A stretch of 11,241 bases of DNA from JAJDXO01 sp964620095 (GTDB lineage Bacteria; Pseudomonadota; Alphaproteobacteria; Rhodospirillales; UBA2165). A program made the position numbers and the translations under genes. Position 1 is the stretch's first letter. Every line of letters starts with the position of its first letter. The notes beneath the pieces are model-generated. The model saw only the letters and a list, made by a program, of their open reading frames with translations. It searched no databases and was not told the DNA's origin. The stretch is taken from the NCBI GenBank assembly GCA_964620095.1, contig CAZUGT010000058.1:1-11241 (forward strand), in the 5' to 3' direction. This document shows, piece by piece, positions 5,454 through 11,241 of this stretch.

Positions 5454-7106
5454 GTGGATCGGGGGGCGCACCAAAACAGTCATCGGCGGGGCCGCGCGCG
5501 GCGCAGGGGCCGGTTTTCGCCCATCACCCGGCGAATTCTCGCGGTCAATGTTTTTGCGCTTGCCGTACTGGTGAGCGGATTGCTGTACGTGGGCCAGTAT
5601 CGTGAAGGACTGATCCGAACGGAAATCGCCGCGTTGACGACCCAGGCCGATCTGATTGCCGCCGCGCTCGGCGAGGCGGCGGTGAGCGACGAGAACTCGG
5701 AAAACCCGGTTCTGGCCGAGGACGTGGCGAGACAAATAGTCCGCCGTCTCGCAGCCACATCCCGGACACGGGCGCAACTGATCGATACCCAGGGACGGGT
5801 GGTCAGCGACAGCCAGTTTCTTGTCGGCCCCGGCGGCACCGTGCGGATCGATGAATTGCCGCCGCCGGGCGACGGGGAAGGGCTGGGAGGCTTTGTGCTG
5901 GGTGCTTATGAGCGTGCGGCGAGATGGTTCCGCGGCGCATCCGGGCGCGGACCCGGTCCCGACGATGCGGGCGCCGGTTCCCAGCGTTCCGAAACCCGCC
6001 TGGCGCTCGCCGGCGAACACGGCAGCGGCGTCCAAATCGGCCCCGATGGCGAAATGATCATCAGCGTCGCGGCGCCGGTTCAGCGATACAAGCGGGTGTT
6101 GGGCGCGCTCCTGCTGTTTCGGGATTCCCGGGAAATCGACGAGGCGGTGTTTCAGGTCCGGATGGATATATTGAAGGTGTTCGGTGTCGCCCTGTTGATT
6201 ACGGTCCTGTTGTCGGTCTACCTGGCGGGCACCATCGCCCGGCCGTTGCGGCGGCTGTCGCTGGCTGCCGACCGGGTCCGGCATGGCCTCTCCCGGCAGT
6301 ACCGCCTGCCCGATCTTTCCGGCCGCGAAGACGAGATCGGAGATCTCGGCTGGGCCCTTCGGGAAATGACCGAGGCGCTGTGGAACCGGATGGATGCCAT
6401 CGAGGGTTTTGCCGCCGACGTGGCCCACGAAATAAAGAACCCGCTTACCTCGCTCAGAAGCGCGGTCGAAACGGCGGCCCGCGTCTCCGACCCGGAACAG
6501 CAGCGGAAGTTGATGGCAATCATCCAGGACGACGTGTCCAGGCTGGACCGGTTGATCACCGACATCTCCGACGCATCCCGCCTGGATGCGGAGTTGTCCC
6601 GGGCCGAAATGGCAACCGTCGATATCGCCGGCCTGGTGACAACCCTGAAGGATGCCTATGGCGCGACCGCGGAGGAGCAGAAGATCGGTCTCGTCCTGGA
6701 CGCCGAGGACGATCTGCCCTGTTTGGTATCCGGTTTGGAGGATCGTCTCGTTCAGGTGTTTCGCAACCTGATCGGCAACGCCCTGAGTTTCAGTCCGGAG
6801 GGCGGCCGGATAACCCTTCGCATCCGGCGGCGTGACGACGATGTCCGGGTGCTGGTCGAGGACCATGGACCCGGAATCCCGAAGGGGGCGGAAGAGCAGA
6901 TATTCGAACGCTTCTATCAGGAGCGGCCGGCGTCCGAGAAGTTCGGGACTCACTCCGGTCTGGGGCTCAGCATTTCCAAGCAAATCGTCGAGGCGCACGG
7001 CGGCTCGATTCGTGCCGAGAACTATGAGGACTTTTCCGCCGGATGCACCGGGGCGCGGTTCGTCGTCGAGCTGCCTCTCGGCCCCATTGACACGCCGAAC
7101 CCCTGA
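5454..7106 (+). CDS. chvG: ChvG-type membrane sensor histidine kinase
   Basis: A 550-residue inner-membrane kinase. A basic N-terminus leads to SPITRRILAVN and a first membrane helix (about 29-46). An extracytoplasmic sensor region follows (about 47-235) with QYREGLIRTEIAALTTQADLIAAAL, typical of ChvG, and a glycine/proline-rich variable stretch at 160-178. The second membrane helix is near 240-260, then HAMP (about 258-312). HisKA carries phosphoacceptor H325 in VAHEIKNPLTSL. The ATPase domain has the N-box FRNLIGNALSFSP with N442, G1 box DHGPGIP (470-476) and G2 box SGLGLSI (501-507). All catalytic elements are intact. In relatives the sensor region is held inactive by the periplasmic protein ExoR; no exoR is seen here. 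The only in-frame start between the chvI stop and the first helix is GTG at 5454, with a poor ribosome site, so translation may depend on chvI. Confidence 0.95.
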   Translation: MDRGAHQNSHRRGRARRRGRFSPITRRILAVNVFALAVLVSGLLYVGQYREGLIRTEIAALTTQADLIAAALGEAAVSDENSENPVLAEDVARQIVRRLAATSRTRAQLIDTQGRVVSDSQFLVGPGGTVRIDELPPPGDGEGLGGFVLGAYERAARWFRGASGRGPGPDDAGAGSQRSETRLALAGEHGSGVQIGPDGEMIISVAAPVQRYKRVLGALLLFRDSREIDEAVFQVRMDILKVFGVALLITVLLSVYLAGTIARPLRRLSLAADRVRHGLSRQYRLPDLSGREDEIGDLGWALREMTEALWNRMDAIEGFAADVAHEIKNPLTSLRSAVETAARVSDPEQQRKLMAIIQDDVSRLDRLITDISDASRLDAELSRAEMATVDIAGLVTTLKDAYGATAEEQKIGLVLDAEDDLPCLVSGLEDRLVQVFRNLIGNALSFSPEGGRITLRIRRRDDDVRVLVEDHGPGIPKGAEEQIFERFYQERPASEKFGTHSGLGLSISKQIVEAHGGSIRAENYEDFSAGCTGARFVVELPLGPIDTPNP

Positions 7107-7121
7107 GCATTTAGTCCTGCC

Positions 7122-7592
7122 ATGGATCATATTCACGCCACTGCGGTTTCCATCGATGGTCACGGCGTTCTGATTACCGGACCGTCGGGCGCCGGAAAGT
7201 CGGACCTCGCACTGCGCCTGATCGACCGTGGCGCCAAGCTGGTCGCCGACGACCGGGTCGTGACCCGCGTGACTTCCGGCTCGGTGAGCCTGAGCGCACC
7301 GGCCAATCTCGCCGGCCTGTTGGAAGTTCACGGTATTGGAATCGTCAAACTGGACCATCGTCCCCGGGCGCCATTGAGCCTGGTGGTCGAACTGGCCGGC
7401 CGCGATGCCGTCGAGCGGCTGCCTGAAGACCCGGCGACGGAAATCCTGGGACACCGAATCGCGCGCGTCCGACTGCACGCGTTCGATATTGCCGTGGCGG
7501 AGAAGGTCGAGTTGGCGGTCAGGATAGCCGCAGGCGCCGCCAACCGTCTGGACGAGCGGGCATTGCTCGCACCCTCGAAGGCGCGGCCGTGA
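7122..7592 (+). CDS. hprK: HPr kinase/phosphorylase, short alphaproteobacterial form
   Basis: A 156-residue protein corresponding to the catalytic C-terminal domain only of HPr kinase/phosphorylase, which phosphorylates and dephosphorylates the regulatory serine of HPr. It has Walker A GPSGAGKS at 20-27, LVADDRV at 40-46 with the acidic pair D43-D44, and the family segment GLLEVHGIGIVKLDHR at 66-80. The HprK N-terminal domain found in Firmicutes is absent, which is normal for alphaproteobacteria. ATG at 7122 begins the usual N-terminus (HIHATAVSIDGHGVLITG), 15 bp after chvG, but has no clear Shine-Dalgarno sequence. The stop overlaps the rapZ start in GTGA. Its substrate HPr, encoded at 8955-9227, keeps the target serine, so the pair looks functional. 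Confidence 0.93.
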   Translation: MDHIHATAVSIDGHGVLITGPSGAGKSDLALRLIDRGAKLVADDRVVTRVTSGSVSLSAPANLAGLLEVHGIGIVKLDHRPRAPLSLVVELAGRDAVERLPEDPATEILGHRIARVRLHAFDIAVAEKVELAVRIAAGAANRLDERALLAPSKARP

Positions 7593-8524
7593 CCGGGGCT
7601 CCCGCGAAACCCGCCTCGTCCGCCCGGCTGGTCCTGGTTACCGGAATGTCGGGCGCCGGGAAGACGTCCGTCCTGAAAGCCTTCGAAGATCTCGACTACG
7701 AAGCCGTCGACAATGTTCCGCTGCCTCTGCTGGGGAGCCTGGTTCTGTCGGCGCAGCCGGGACTGACCGGCTCCGGGTTCGAGCGGCCTATCGCGGTTGG
7801 CGTCGACATCCGGACGCGCGGGTTCGGCGTGGATGCCTTCCTGACCCAATTCGATGAACTGGCCGGCACCGGGTCCGTCCAAGTGGAAATCCTGTTTGTC
7901 GATTGTGACGACGAGGAACTCAGGCGCCGCTATGAGATCACCCGGCACCGTCATCCGCTGGCCATGGACCGGCCGATTGCCGATGGCATCGCGCATGAAA
8001 GACGGGTCGTCTCGCGGCTTCGCGACCGGGCTCATCACGTCATCGATACCACCGGCATGGCGCCCGGCGAGCTCAAGCAATTGCTCGAGGCTCATTTTTC
8101 GCCGGGCGGCGACAGCGGCCTCAATATTTTCGTGAGGTCGTTTTCCTATCGGCGGGGCTTGCCGCGGGATGCGGATCTCGTCTTCGACGTGCGGTTTCTC
8201 GCAAACCCCCATTACGATCCCGAGCTGCGGCCGCAAACCGGTCGGGACGAAGCCGTCGGGGCGTACATAGCCGGGGATCCGGCATTCGGGAGTTTTTGGG
8301 CCGGACTGACCAATCTGCTCCAGCCGCTCTTGCCGTCCTACAAGGCGGAGGGAAAAAGCTATTTGACCATCGCGATAGGCTGCACGGGCGGCCGGCACCG
8401 CTCGGTCTACGCGGCCGAACGGCTGGGCGGGTGGTTTGACAGCCTGGGCGAGAAGGTTCAGGTTCGCCATCGTGATCTGGGGCTGGCTGATCCACCGGTT
8501 CCGGCAAAAGAGGAATCTCGATGA
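7589..8524 (+). CDS. rapZ: RapZ-family nucleotide-binding protein (RNase adapter family)
   Basis: A 311-residue cytosolic protein. The N-terminal P-loop domain has Walker A GMSGAGKT at 19-26, followed by LKAFEDLDYEAVDNVPLPLL (29-48), a family hallmark. The C-terminal domain contains VRFLANPHYD (201-210) and IAIGCTGGRHRSV (261-273), also hallmarks. In E. coli, RapZ senses glucosamine-6-phosphate and guides RNase E to the GlmZ small RNA. Those RNAs are not known in alphaproteobacteria, so the role here is open; the position between hprK and the EIIA gene argues for a link with the phosphotransfer chain. The start is GTG at 7589, overlapping the hprK stop by four bases, with GAAGG seven bases upstream. 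Its own stop overlaps the next ATG by four bases. The tight overlaps indicate translational coupling. Confidence 0.93.
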   Translation: MTGAPAKPASSARLVLVTGMSGAGKTSVLKAFEDLDYEAVDNVPLPLLGSLVLSAQPGLTGSGFERPIAVGVDIRTRGFGVDAFLTQFDELAGTGSVQVEILFVDCDDEELRRRYEITRHRHPLAMDRPIADGIAHERRVVSRLRDRAHHVIDTTGMAPGELKQLLEAHFSPGGDSGLNIFVRSFSYRRGLPRDADLVFDVRFLANPHYDPELRPQTGRDEAVGAYIAGDPAFGSFWAGLTNLLQPLLPSYKAEGKSYLTIAIGCTGGRHRSVYAAERLGGWFDSLGEKVQVRHRDLGLADPPVPAKEESR

Positions 8525-8928
8525 TCGGATTGGTTCTGGTTACCCACGGCCATTTGGCTGACGAGCTCATCGGTGCGTTGGAACACGTCGTTGGCCCTCA
8601 GCCGCAAGTCGCTTCGGTCTGCATAGGGCCGGACGACGACATGGAGCGCCGCCGCGCCGATATCGTGAACAGCGTTCAGGAAACGGACAGCGGGCAAGGC
8701 GTCGTTGTTCTCACCGACATGTTCGGCGGCACGCCGTCGAATTTGGCTATCTCCATCATGGAACGCGCGAACATCGAGGTGATCGCCGGGGTCAATCTGC
8801 CGATGCTGGTCAAGCTGGCCAGCGTCCGGGACACGCTTGGACTCGGCGAGGCGGTGGCCAAGGCCCAGGAGGCGGGCCGGAAGTACATCAACGTTGCTTC
8901 CCAATTGCTGGCCAAGGAGGCCGACTAG
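8521..8928 (+). CDS. manX: PTS EIIA of the mannose family (regulatory)
   Basis: A 135-residue EIIA-Man domain. It has the N-terminal strand MIGLVLVTHGHLADELI with the expected phospho-accepting H9 (H10 of other numberings) and the family core VVVLTDMFGGTPSNLA at 61-76. No EIIB, EIIC or EIID gene adjoins it, so it is more likely a regulatory phosphate acceptor from HPr than part of a sugar transporter, as proposed for ManX proteins of rhizobia. ATG at 8521 overlaps the rapZ stop in ATGA and is preceded by AGAGGA at 8509-8514, a strong ribosome site. ptsH follows after 26 bp. The symbol follows the rhizobial name; E. coli ManX is a larger EIIAB protein. Confidence 0.92.
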   Translation: MIGLVLVTHGHLADELIGALEHVVGPQPQVASVCIGPDDDMERRRADIVNSVQETDSGQGVVVLTDMFGGTPSNLAISIMERANIEVIAGVNLPMLVKLASVRDTLGLGEAVAKAQEAGRKYINVASQLLAKEAD

Positions 8929-8954
8929 CCCAATCCGGTAGGGCTTCAGCCGCC

Positions 8955-9227
8955 ATGCCCCGATCGATCCTCACCATCTGCAATTCGCGCGGTCTGCACG
9001 CCCGGGCAGCGGCGAAGTTCGTCAAACTGGTCTCCGGGTTCGATGCCGAGGTCGCCGTTTCCAAGGACGGGACGACGGTTCTCGGCACCTCGATCATGGG
9101 TTTGATGATGCTGGCGGCGGCGCCCGGCATGCGGATCGAGGTGACGGCCTCGGGCCCGGAGGGAGACCAGGCCATGGCCGCTATCACCGAACTGGTCGAG
9201 GCCGGGTTCGAAGAAGAGGACGGATGA
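8955..9227 (+). CDS. ptsH: Phosphocarrier protein HPr
   Basis: A 90-residue HPr, the small carrier that passes phosphate from enzyme I to EIIA. The active-site motif RGLHARAA places phospho-histidine at H15. The second region, VLGTSIMGLMML, places the regulatory serine at S46, the residue modified by HPr kinase. Its presence agrees with hprK in the same operon. The acidic C-terminus (EAGFEEEDG) is unremarkable. ATG at 8955 follows the EIIA gene by 26 bp and gives the standard N-terminus; the nearest purine-rich stretch, GGTAGGG, is rather far upstream, so translation may be coupled to the EIIA gene. Enzyme I (probably PtsP) is not in the window. Confidence 0.95.
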   Translation: MPRSILTICNSRGLHARAAAKFVKLVSGFDAEVAVSKDGTTVLGTSIMGLMMLAAAPGMRIEVTASGPEGDQAMAAITELVEAGFEEEDG

Positions 9228-9241
9228 TCCTCGGCTGATCC

Positions 9242-9270
9242 GGGGTCGTCGAAACCGCCGTACCGACCCC
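9242..9270 (+). repeat. Inverted repeat after ptsH (possible attenuator or weak terminator)
   Basis: GGGGTCG (9242-9248) and CGACCCC (9264-9270) form a perfect 7-bp stem around a 15-base loop, starting 15 bp after the ptsH stop. No T-run follows, so it is not a standard intrinsic terminator. It could protect the 3' end of the pts message or affect read-through into ahcY. Confidence 0.4.
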
Positions 9271-9320
9271 TGCATCGGGCAGTGTGGGACAAGTGGGACG
9301 GAAGCGGGGTTATTCCTTGC

Positions 9321-9337
9321 TTGGCCAAATGGCTGCT
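9321..9337 (+). promoter_or_regulatory. Candidate sigma-54 (-24/-12) promoter before ahcY
   Basis: TTGGCCAAATGGCTGCT has the invariant GG (9323-9324) and GC (9335-9336) at the ten-base separation required by sigma-54, with TTGGC and TGCT matching the consensus ends. The central bases deviate from the TTGGCACG and TTGC boxes. Transcription would start near 9348, about 35 nt before the ahcY ATG. Chance matches of this quality are not rare, so the call is tentative. Confidence 0.25.
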
Positions 9338-9382
9338 GCTATCCCTGCCGCCCTTGATTTACGGACTTCCCGGAGAAGACGG

Positions 9383-10678
9383 ATGGGCGCCGCGAACGAC
9401 TACAAAGTTGCCGACATGGACCTGGCCGAATGGGGCCGCAAGGAAATCGCCATCGCCGAGACGGAGATGCCCGGTCTGATGGCGGTGCGCGAGGAATATG
9501 CCGGCAAGAAGCCGTTGGCGGGCGCCCGCATCGCCGGATGCCTCCATATGACCATTCAGACGGCCGTGTTGATTGAAACGCTGATCGACCTCGGCGCGGA
9601 AATCCGCTGGAGTTCGTGCAACATCTTCTCCACCCAGGATCAGGCCGCCGCGGCCATCGCCGCCGAAAATATTCCGGTCTTCGCCTGGAAGGGGGAGACC
9701 GAGGAAGAGTTCTGGTGGTGTATCGATCAAACCATCGAGGGACCTGATGGCTGGGTACCCAACTTGATATTGGATGACGGCGGCGACCTCACGGCGGTCA
9801 TGCACGAGAAGCACAAGGACAAGATGGCCGGCGTCAAGGGACTGTCCGAGGAAACCACCACCGGCGTTCACCGCCTCTACGAGATGGAGAAGGAAGGCTC
9901 GCTGATGGTGCCGGCCTTCAACGTCAACGATTCGGTGACCAAGTCGAAATTCGACAATCTCTATGGCTGCCGGGAGAGCCTAGTCGACGGTATCAAGCGG
10001 GCAACCGATGTGATGCTGGCCGGCAAGGTCGCCGTGGTCGCCGGATATGGCGACGTGGGCAAGGGCTCGGCCGCCAGTCTGCGAGGCCAGGGCGCACGGG
10101 TTCTGGTGACCGAAATCGACCCCATCTGTGCGCTCCAGGCCTCGATGGAAGGCTACGAAGTGGTCACGATGGACGAGGCGGCGCCCATCGGCGACGTCTT
10201 CGTGACCACCACCGGCAACATCGACGTCATCACCTTAGACCACATGCGGGAGATGAAGGACCGGGCCATCGTGTCCAACATCGGACACTTCGATTCCGAA
10301 ATTCAGATCGAAGCTCTGCGGAACTACAAATGGCACAATGTGAAGCCCCAGGTGGACGAGGTGGAGTTTCCGGACGGCAAGCGGATCATCGTGCTGGCCG
10401 AGGGCCGGCTGGTGAATCTGGGTTGCGCCACCGGTCATCCGAGCTTCGTCATGAGCGCCAGCTTCACCAACCAGGTGTTGGCCCAGATCGAGCTTTGGAA
10501 CAACGCCGACGGGTACGAGAACAAGGTCTATGTTCTGCCCAAGGACCTGGACGAGAAGGTGGCGCGCCTGCACCTCGGCAAGCTGGGGGCCAAACTCACC
10601 GAGCTCACAGCGGCGCAGGCCGAGTATATCGGCGTCCGGCAGGCCGGACCCTACAAGCCTGAATATTACCGCTACTAG
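9383..10678 (+). CDS. ahcY: S-adenosylhomocysteine hydrolase (adenosylhomocysteinase)
   Basis: A 431-residue cytosolic, NAD-dependent enzyme that splits S-adenosylhomocysteine into adenosine and homocysteine, relieving product inhibition of methyltransferases. Visible sites are CLHMTIQTA (53-61) and DDGGDLT (131-137) for substrate, SEETTTGVHRLY (155-166), NVNDSVTKSKFDNLYGCRES (180-199) with K186 and D190, and the NAD fold VAVVAGYGDVGKGSA (216-230). The GHFD and LAEGRLVNLGCATGHPSFVMS segments follow, and the tail KPEYYRY keeps the conserved lysine and tyrosine. The frame is open to a GTG at 9284, but ATG at 9383 gives the family N-terminus and has GGAGAAG six bases upstream. At this length it lacks the roughly 40-residue insertion found in many bacterial homologues and resembles the compact, animal-like form. 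It follows ptsH after 155 bp and may have its own promoter. Confidence 0.97.
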   Translation: MGAANDYKVADMDLAEWGRKEIAIAETEMPGLMAVREEYAGKKPLAGARIAGCLHMTIQTAVLIETLIDLGAEIRWSSCNIFSTQDQAAAAIAAENIPVFAWKGETEEEFWWCIDQTIEGPDGWVPNLILDDGGDLTAVMHEKHKDKMAGVKGLSEETTTGVHRLYEMEKEGSLMVPAFNVNDSVTKSKFDNLYGCRESLVDGIKRATDVMLAGKVAVVAGYGDVGKGSAASLRGQGARVLVTEIDPICALQASMEGYEVVTMDEAAPIGDVFVTTTGNIDVITLDHMREMKDRAIVSNIGHFDSEIQIEALRNYKWHNVKPQVDEVEFPDGKRIIVLAEGRLVNLGCATGHPSFVMSASFTNQVLAQIELWNNADGYENKVYVLPKDLDEKVARLHLGKLGAKLTELTAAQAEYIGVRQAGPYKPEYYRY

Positions 10679-10687
10679 CCTATTGTT

Positions 10688-10705
10688 GGCCGCTGGGCCC
10701 CGGCC
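10688..10705 (+). terminator. Weak hairpin after ahcY
   Basis: GGCCG (10688-10692) and CGGCC (10701-10705) can pair around an 8-base loop, ten bases after the ahcY stop. There is no T-run, and the next gene starts 13 bases later, so any termination would be inefficient or Rho-assisted. Confidence 0.2.
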
Positions 10706-10717
10706 TAAGATTCGCCG

Positions 10718-11241
10718 GTGCCCAAACCTCATGCGTCCGACCGGCATCCTGGGATCGATACCGCCCTCCTCGAGGCGCTGCCGCTCGCCGTTTGCCTGAT
10801 CGCGCGCGATGGCCGGGTGGAGGCCTTCAATCCCGCATTCGCCGCCCTGTTCGGTCTCGACACCGGGTGGCTGGACCGCCGGCCGGCATTCGGCGATTTG
10901 CTGGATCGGATGCGGGCGGGCCGCAAACTGCCCGAACAGGTCGATTTCCAAGCCTATCGGGAAGCCCAATCGCGGCTCCTGACCGGACTCCGGGATGTCC
11001 ACGAAGAGGTGTTCCATCTGCCGGATGGCGCGACGCTCCGGCGAATCGCGGCGCCTCTCGGAGAGGGAGCGGTGATGCTGGCCTTCGAGGATCTCAGCAG
11101 GCGCATGTCGGCCGAGCGGCAGGCGCGCGAGGCGCAGGCGGTACAGCAGTCCACGCTCGACAATCTATCCGAGGCCATCGGCGTTTTCGGCGGCGATGGA
11201 CGGCTTCGATTGGCCAACCCGGCATTTGCCGAGATGTGGGA
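10718..11241 (+). CDS. PAS-domain sensor protein, probably a histidine kinase (3' partial)
   Basis: The frame starts at GTG 10718, the only start codon between an in-frame TAA (10706-10708) and the first domain, and runs off the window after 174 residues. The first PAS-like domain spans about 15-128: LEALPLAVCLIARDGRVEAF, then NPAFAALFGLD, and later EEVFHLPDGATLRRIAAPL. A helical linker rich in Glu, Arg and Gln (about 125-145) follows, then a second PAS repeat begins at LDNLSEAIGVFGGDGRLRLANPAFAEMW. No membrane segment is visible in this part, so a cytoplasmic sensor is likely. The kinase core is not in the window; a sensor histidine kinase is inferred because such genes commonly follow ahcY in alphaproteobacteria. 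A diguanylate cyclase or another PAS protein cannot be excluded. The gene lies 39 bp after ahcY and may be co-transcribed. Confidence 0.75.
   Translation, partial: MPKPHASDRHPGIDTALLEALPLAVCLIARDGRVEAFNPAFAALFGLDTGWLDRRPAFGDLLDRMRAGRKLPEQVDFQAYREAQSRLLTGLRDVHEEVFHLPDGATLRRIAAPLGEGAVMLAFEDLSRRMSAERQAREAQAVQQSTLDNLSEAIGVFGGDGRLRLANPAFAEMW

Noticed and set aside
4620..7478. A 952-codon open frame on the minus strand across chvI, chvG and the start of hprK
   Set aside because: It runs antisense to three intact, motif-bearing genes. Codon bias in GC-rich genomes commonly leaves one antisense frame free of stops, and the translation shows no family.
7328..8470. A 380-codon minus-strand frame opposite hprK and rapZ
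   Set aside because: It is the shadow of two conserved genes, with no motif in its own translation.
9284..9382. A 33-residue N-terminal extension of AhcY from GTG at 9284
   Set aside because: The extension is low-complexity and outside the family. ATG at 9383 has GGAGAAG upstream and gives the expected N-terminus.
9228..9382. An S-adenosylhomocysteine or S-adenosylmethionine riboswitch before ahcY
   Set aside because: I looked for the conserved core of the SAH riboswitch and known SAM classes and did not find it. Only a simple 7-bp inverted repeat is present. A covariance-model search would settle this.

Overview
The window is a GC-rich, tightly packed chromosomal segment that looks alphaproteobacterial. 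The main evidence is gene order: response regulator chvI, sensor kinase chvG, a short HPr kinase (hprK), rapZ, a mannose-type EIIA, HPr (ptsH), ahcY and a PAS-domain sensor protein. This is a well-known alphaproteobacterial neighbourhood. The protein sequences suggest a Rhodospirillales-like lineage, but species cannot be assigned by eye.

Layout. Positions 1-359 hold the C-terminal part of an MsrQ-type membrane haem protein. A DMT/EamA transporter follows at 445-1356 and converges with a minus-strand pair, a small SRPBCC protein (1372-1782) and a GTP-type phosphoenolpyruvate carboxykinase (1799-3625). Further along the minus strand is a HugZ-like FMN/haem split-barrel protein (3783-4523). A 186-bp divergent control region separates it from the plus-strand cluster: chvI (4710-5426), chvG (5454-7106), hprK (7122-7592), rapZ (7589-8524), EIIA-Man (8521-8928), ptsH (8955-9227), ahcY (9383-10678) and the start of a PAS sensor protein (10718 to the window edge). 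No RNA gene, insertion sequence, CRISPR array or phage gene was found, and no gene-free stretch exceeds about 190 bases.

Function. ChvG-ChvI is an envelope/acid-stress two-component system. HprK, EIIA-Man and HPr form a regulatory phosphotransfer chain with no sugar permease in the window, and it is linked to carbon and nitrogen control in alphaproteobacteria. PEP carboxykinase supplies PEP, the phosphate donor for that chain, and its gene sits upstream in divergent orientation. AhcY recycles S-adenosylhomocysteine.

The genes belong to known families, and I do not see a wholly new system. The points most worth a second look are: a GTP-type carboxykinase where relatives usually carry the ATP type; three exact copies of a 10-bp AT-rich element laid over a good promoter in front of the HugZ-like gene; two back-to-back hairpins touching the Shine-Dalgarno sequence of the carboxykinase gene; and a possible sigma-54 promoter before ahcY.
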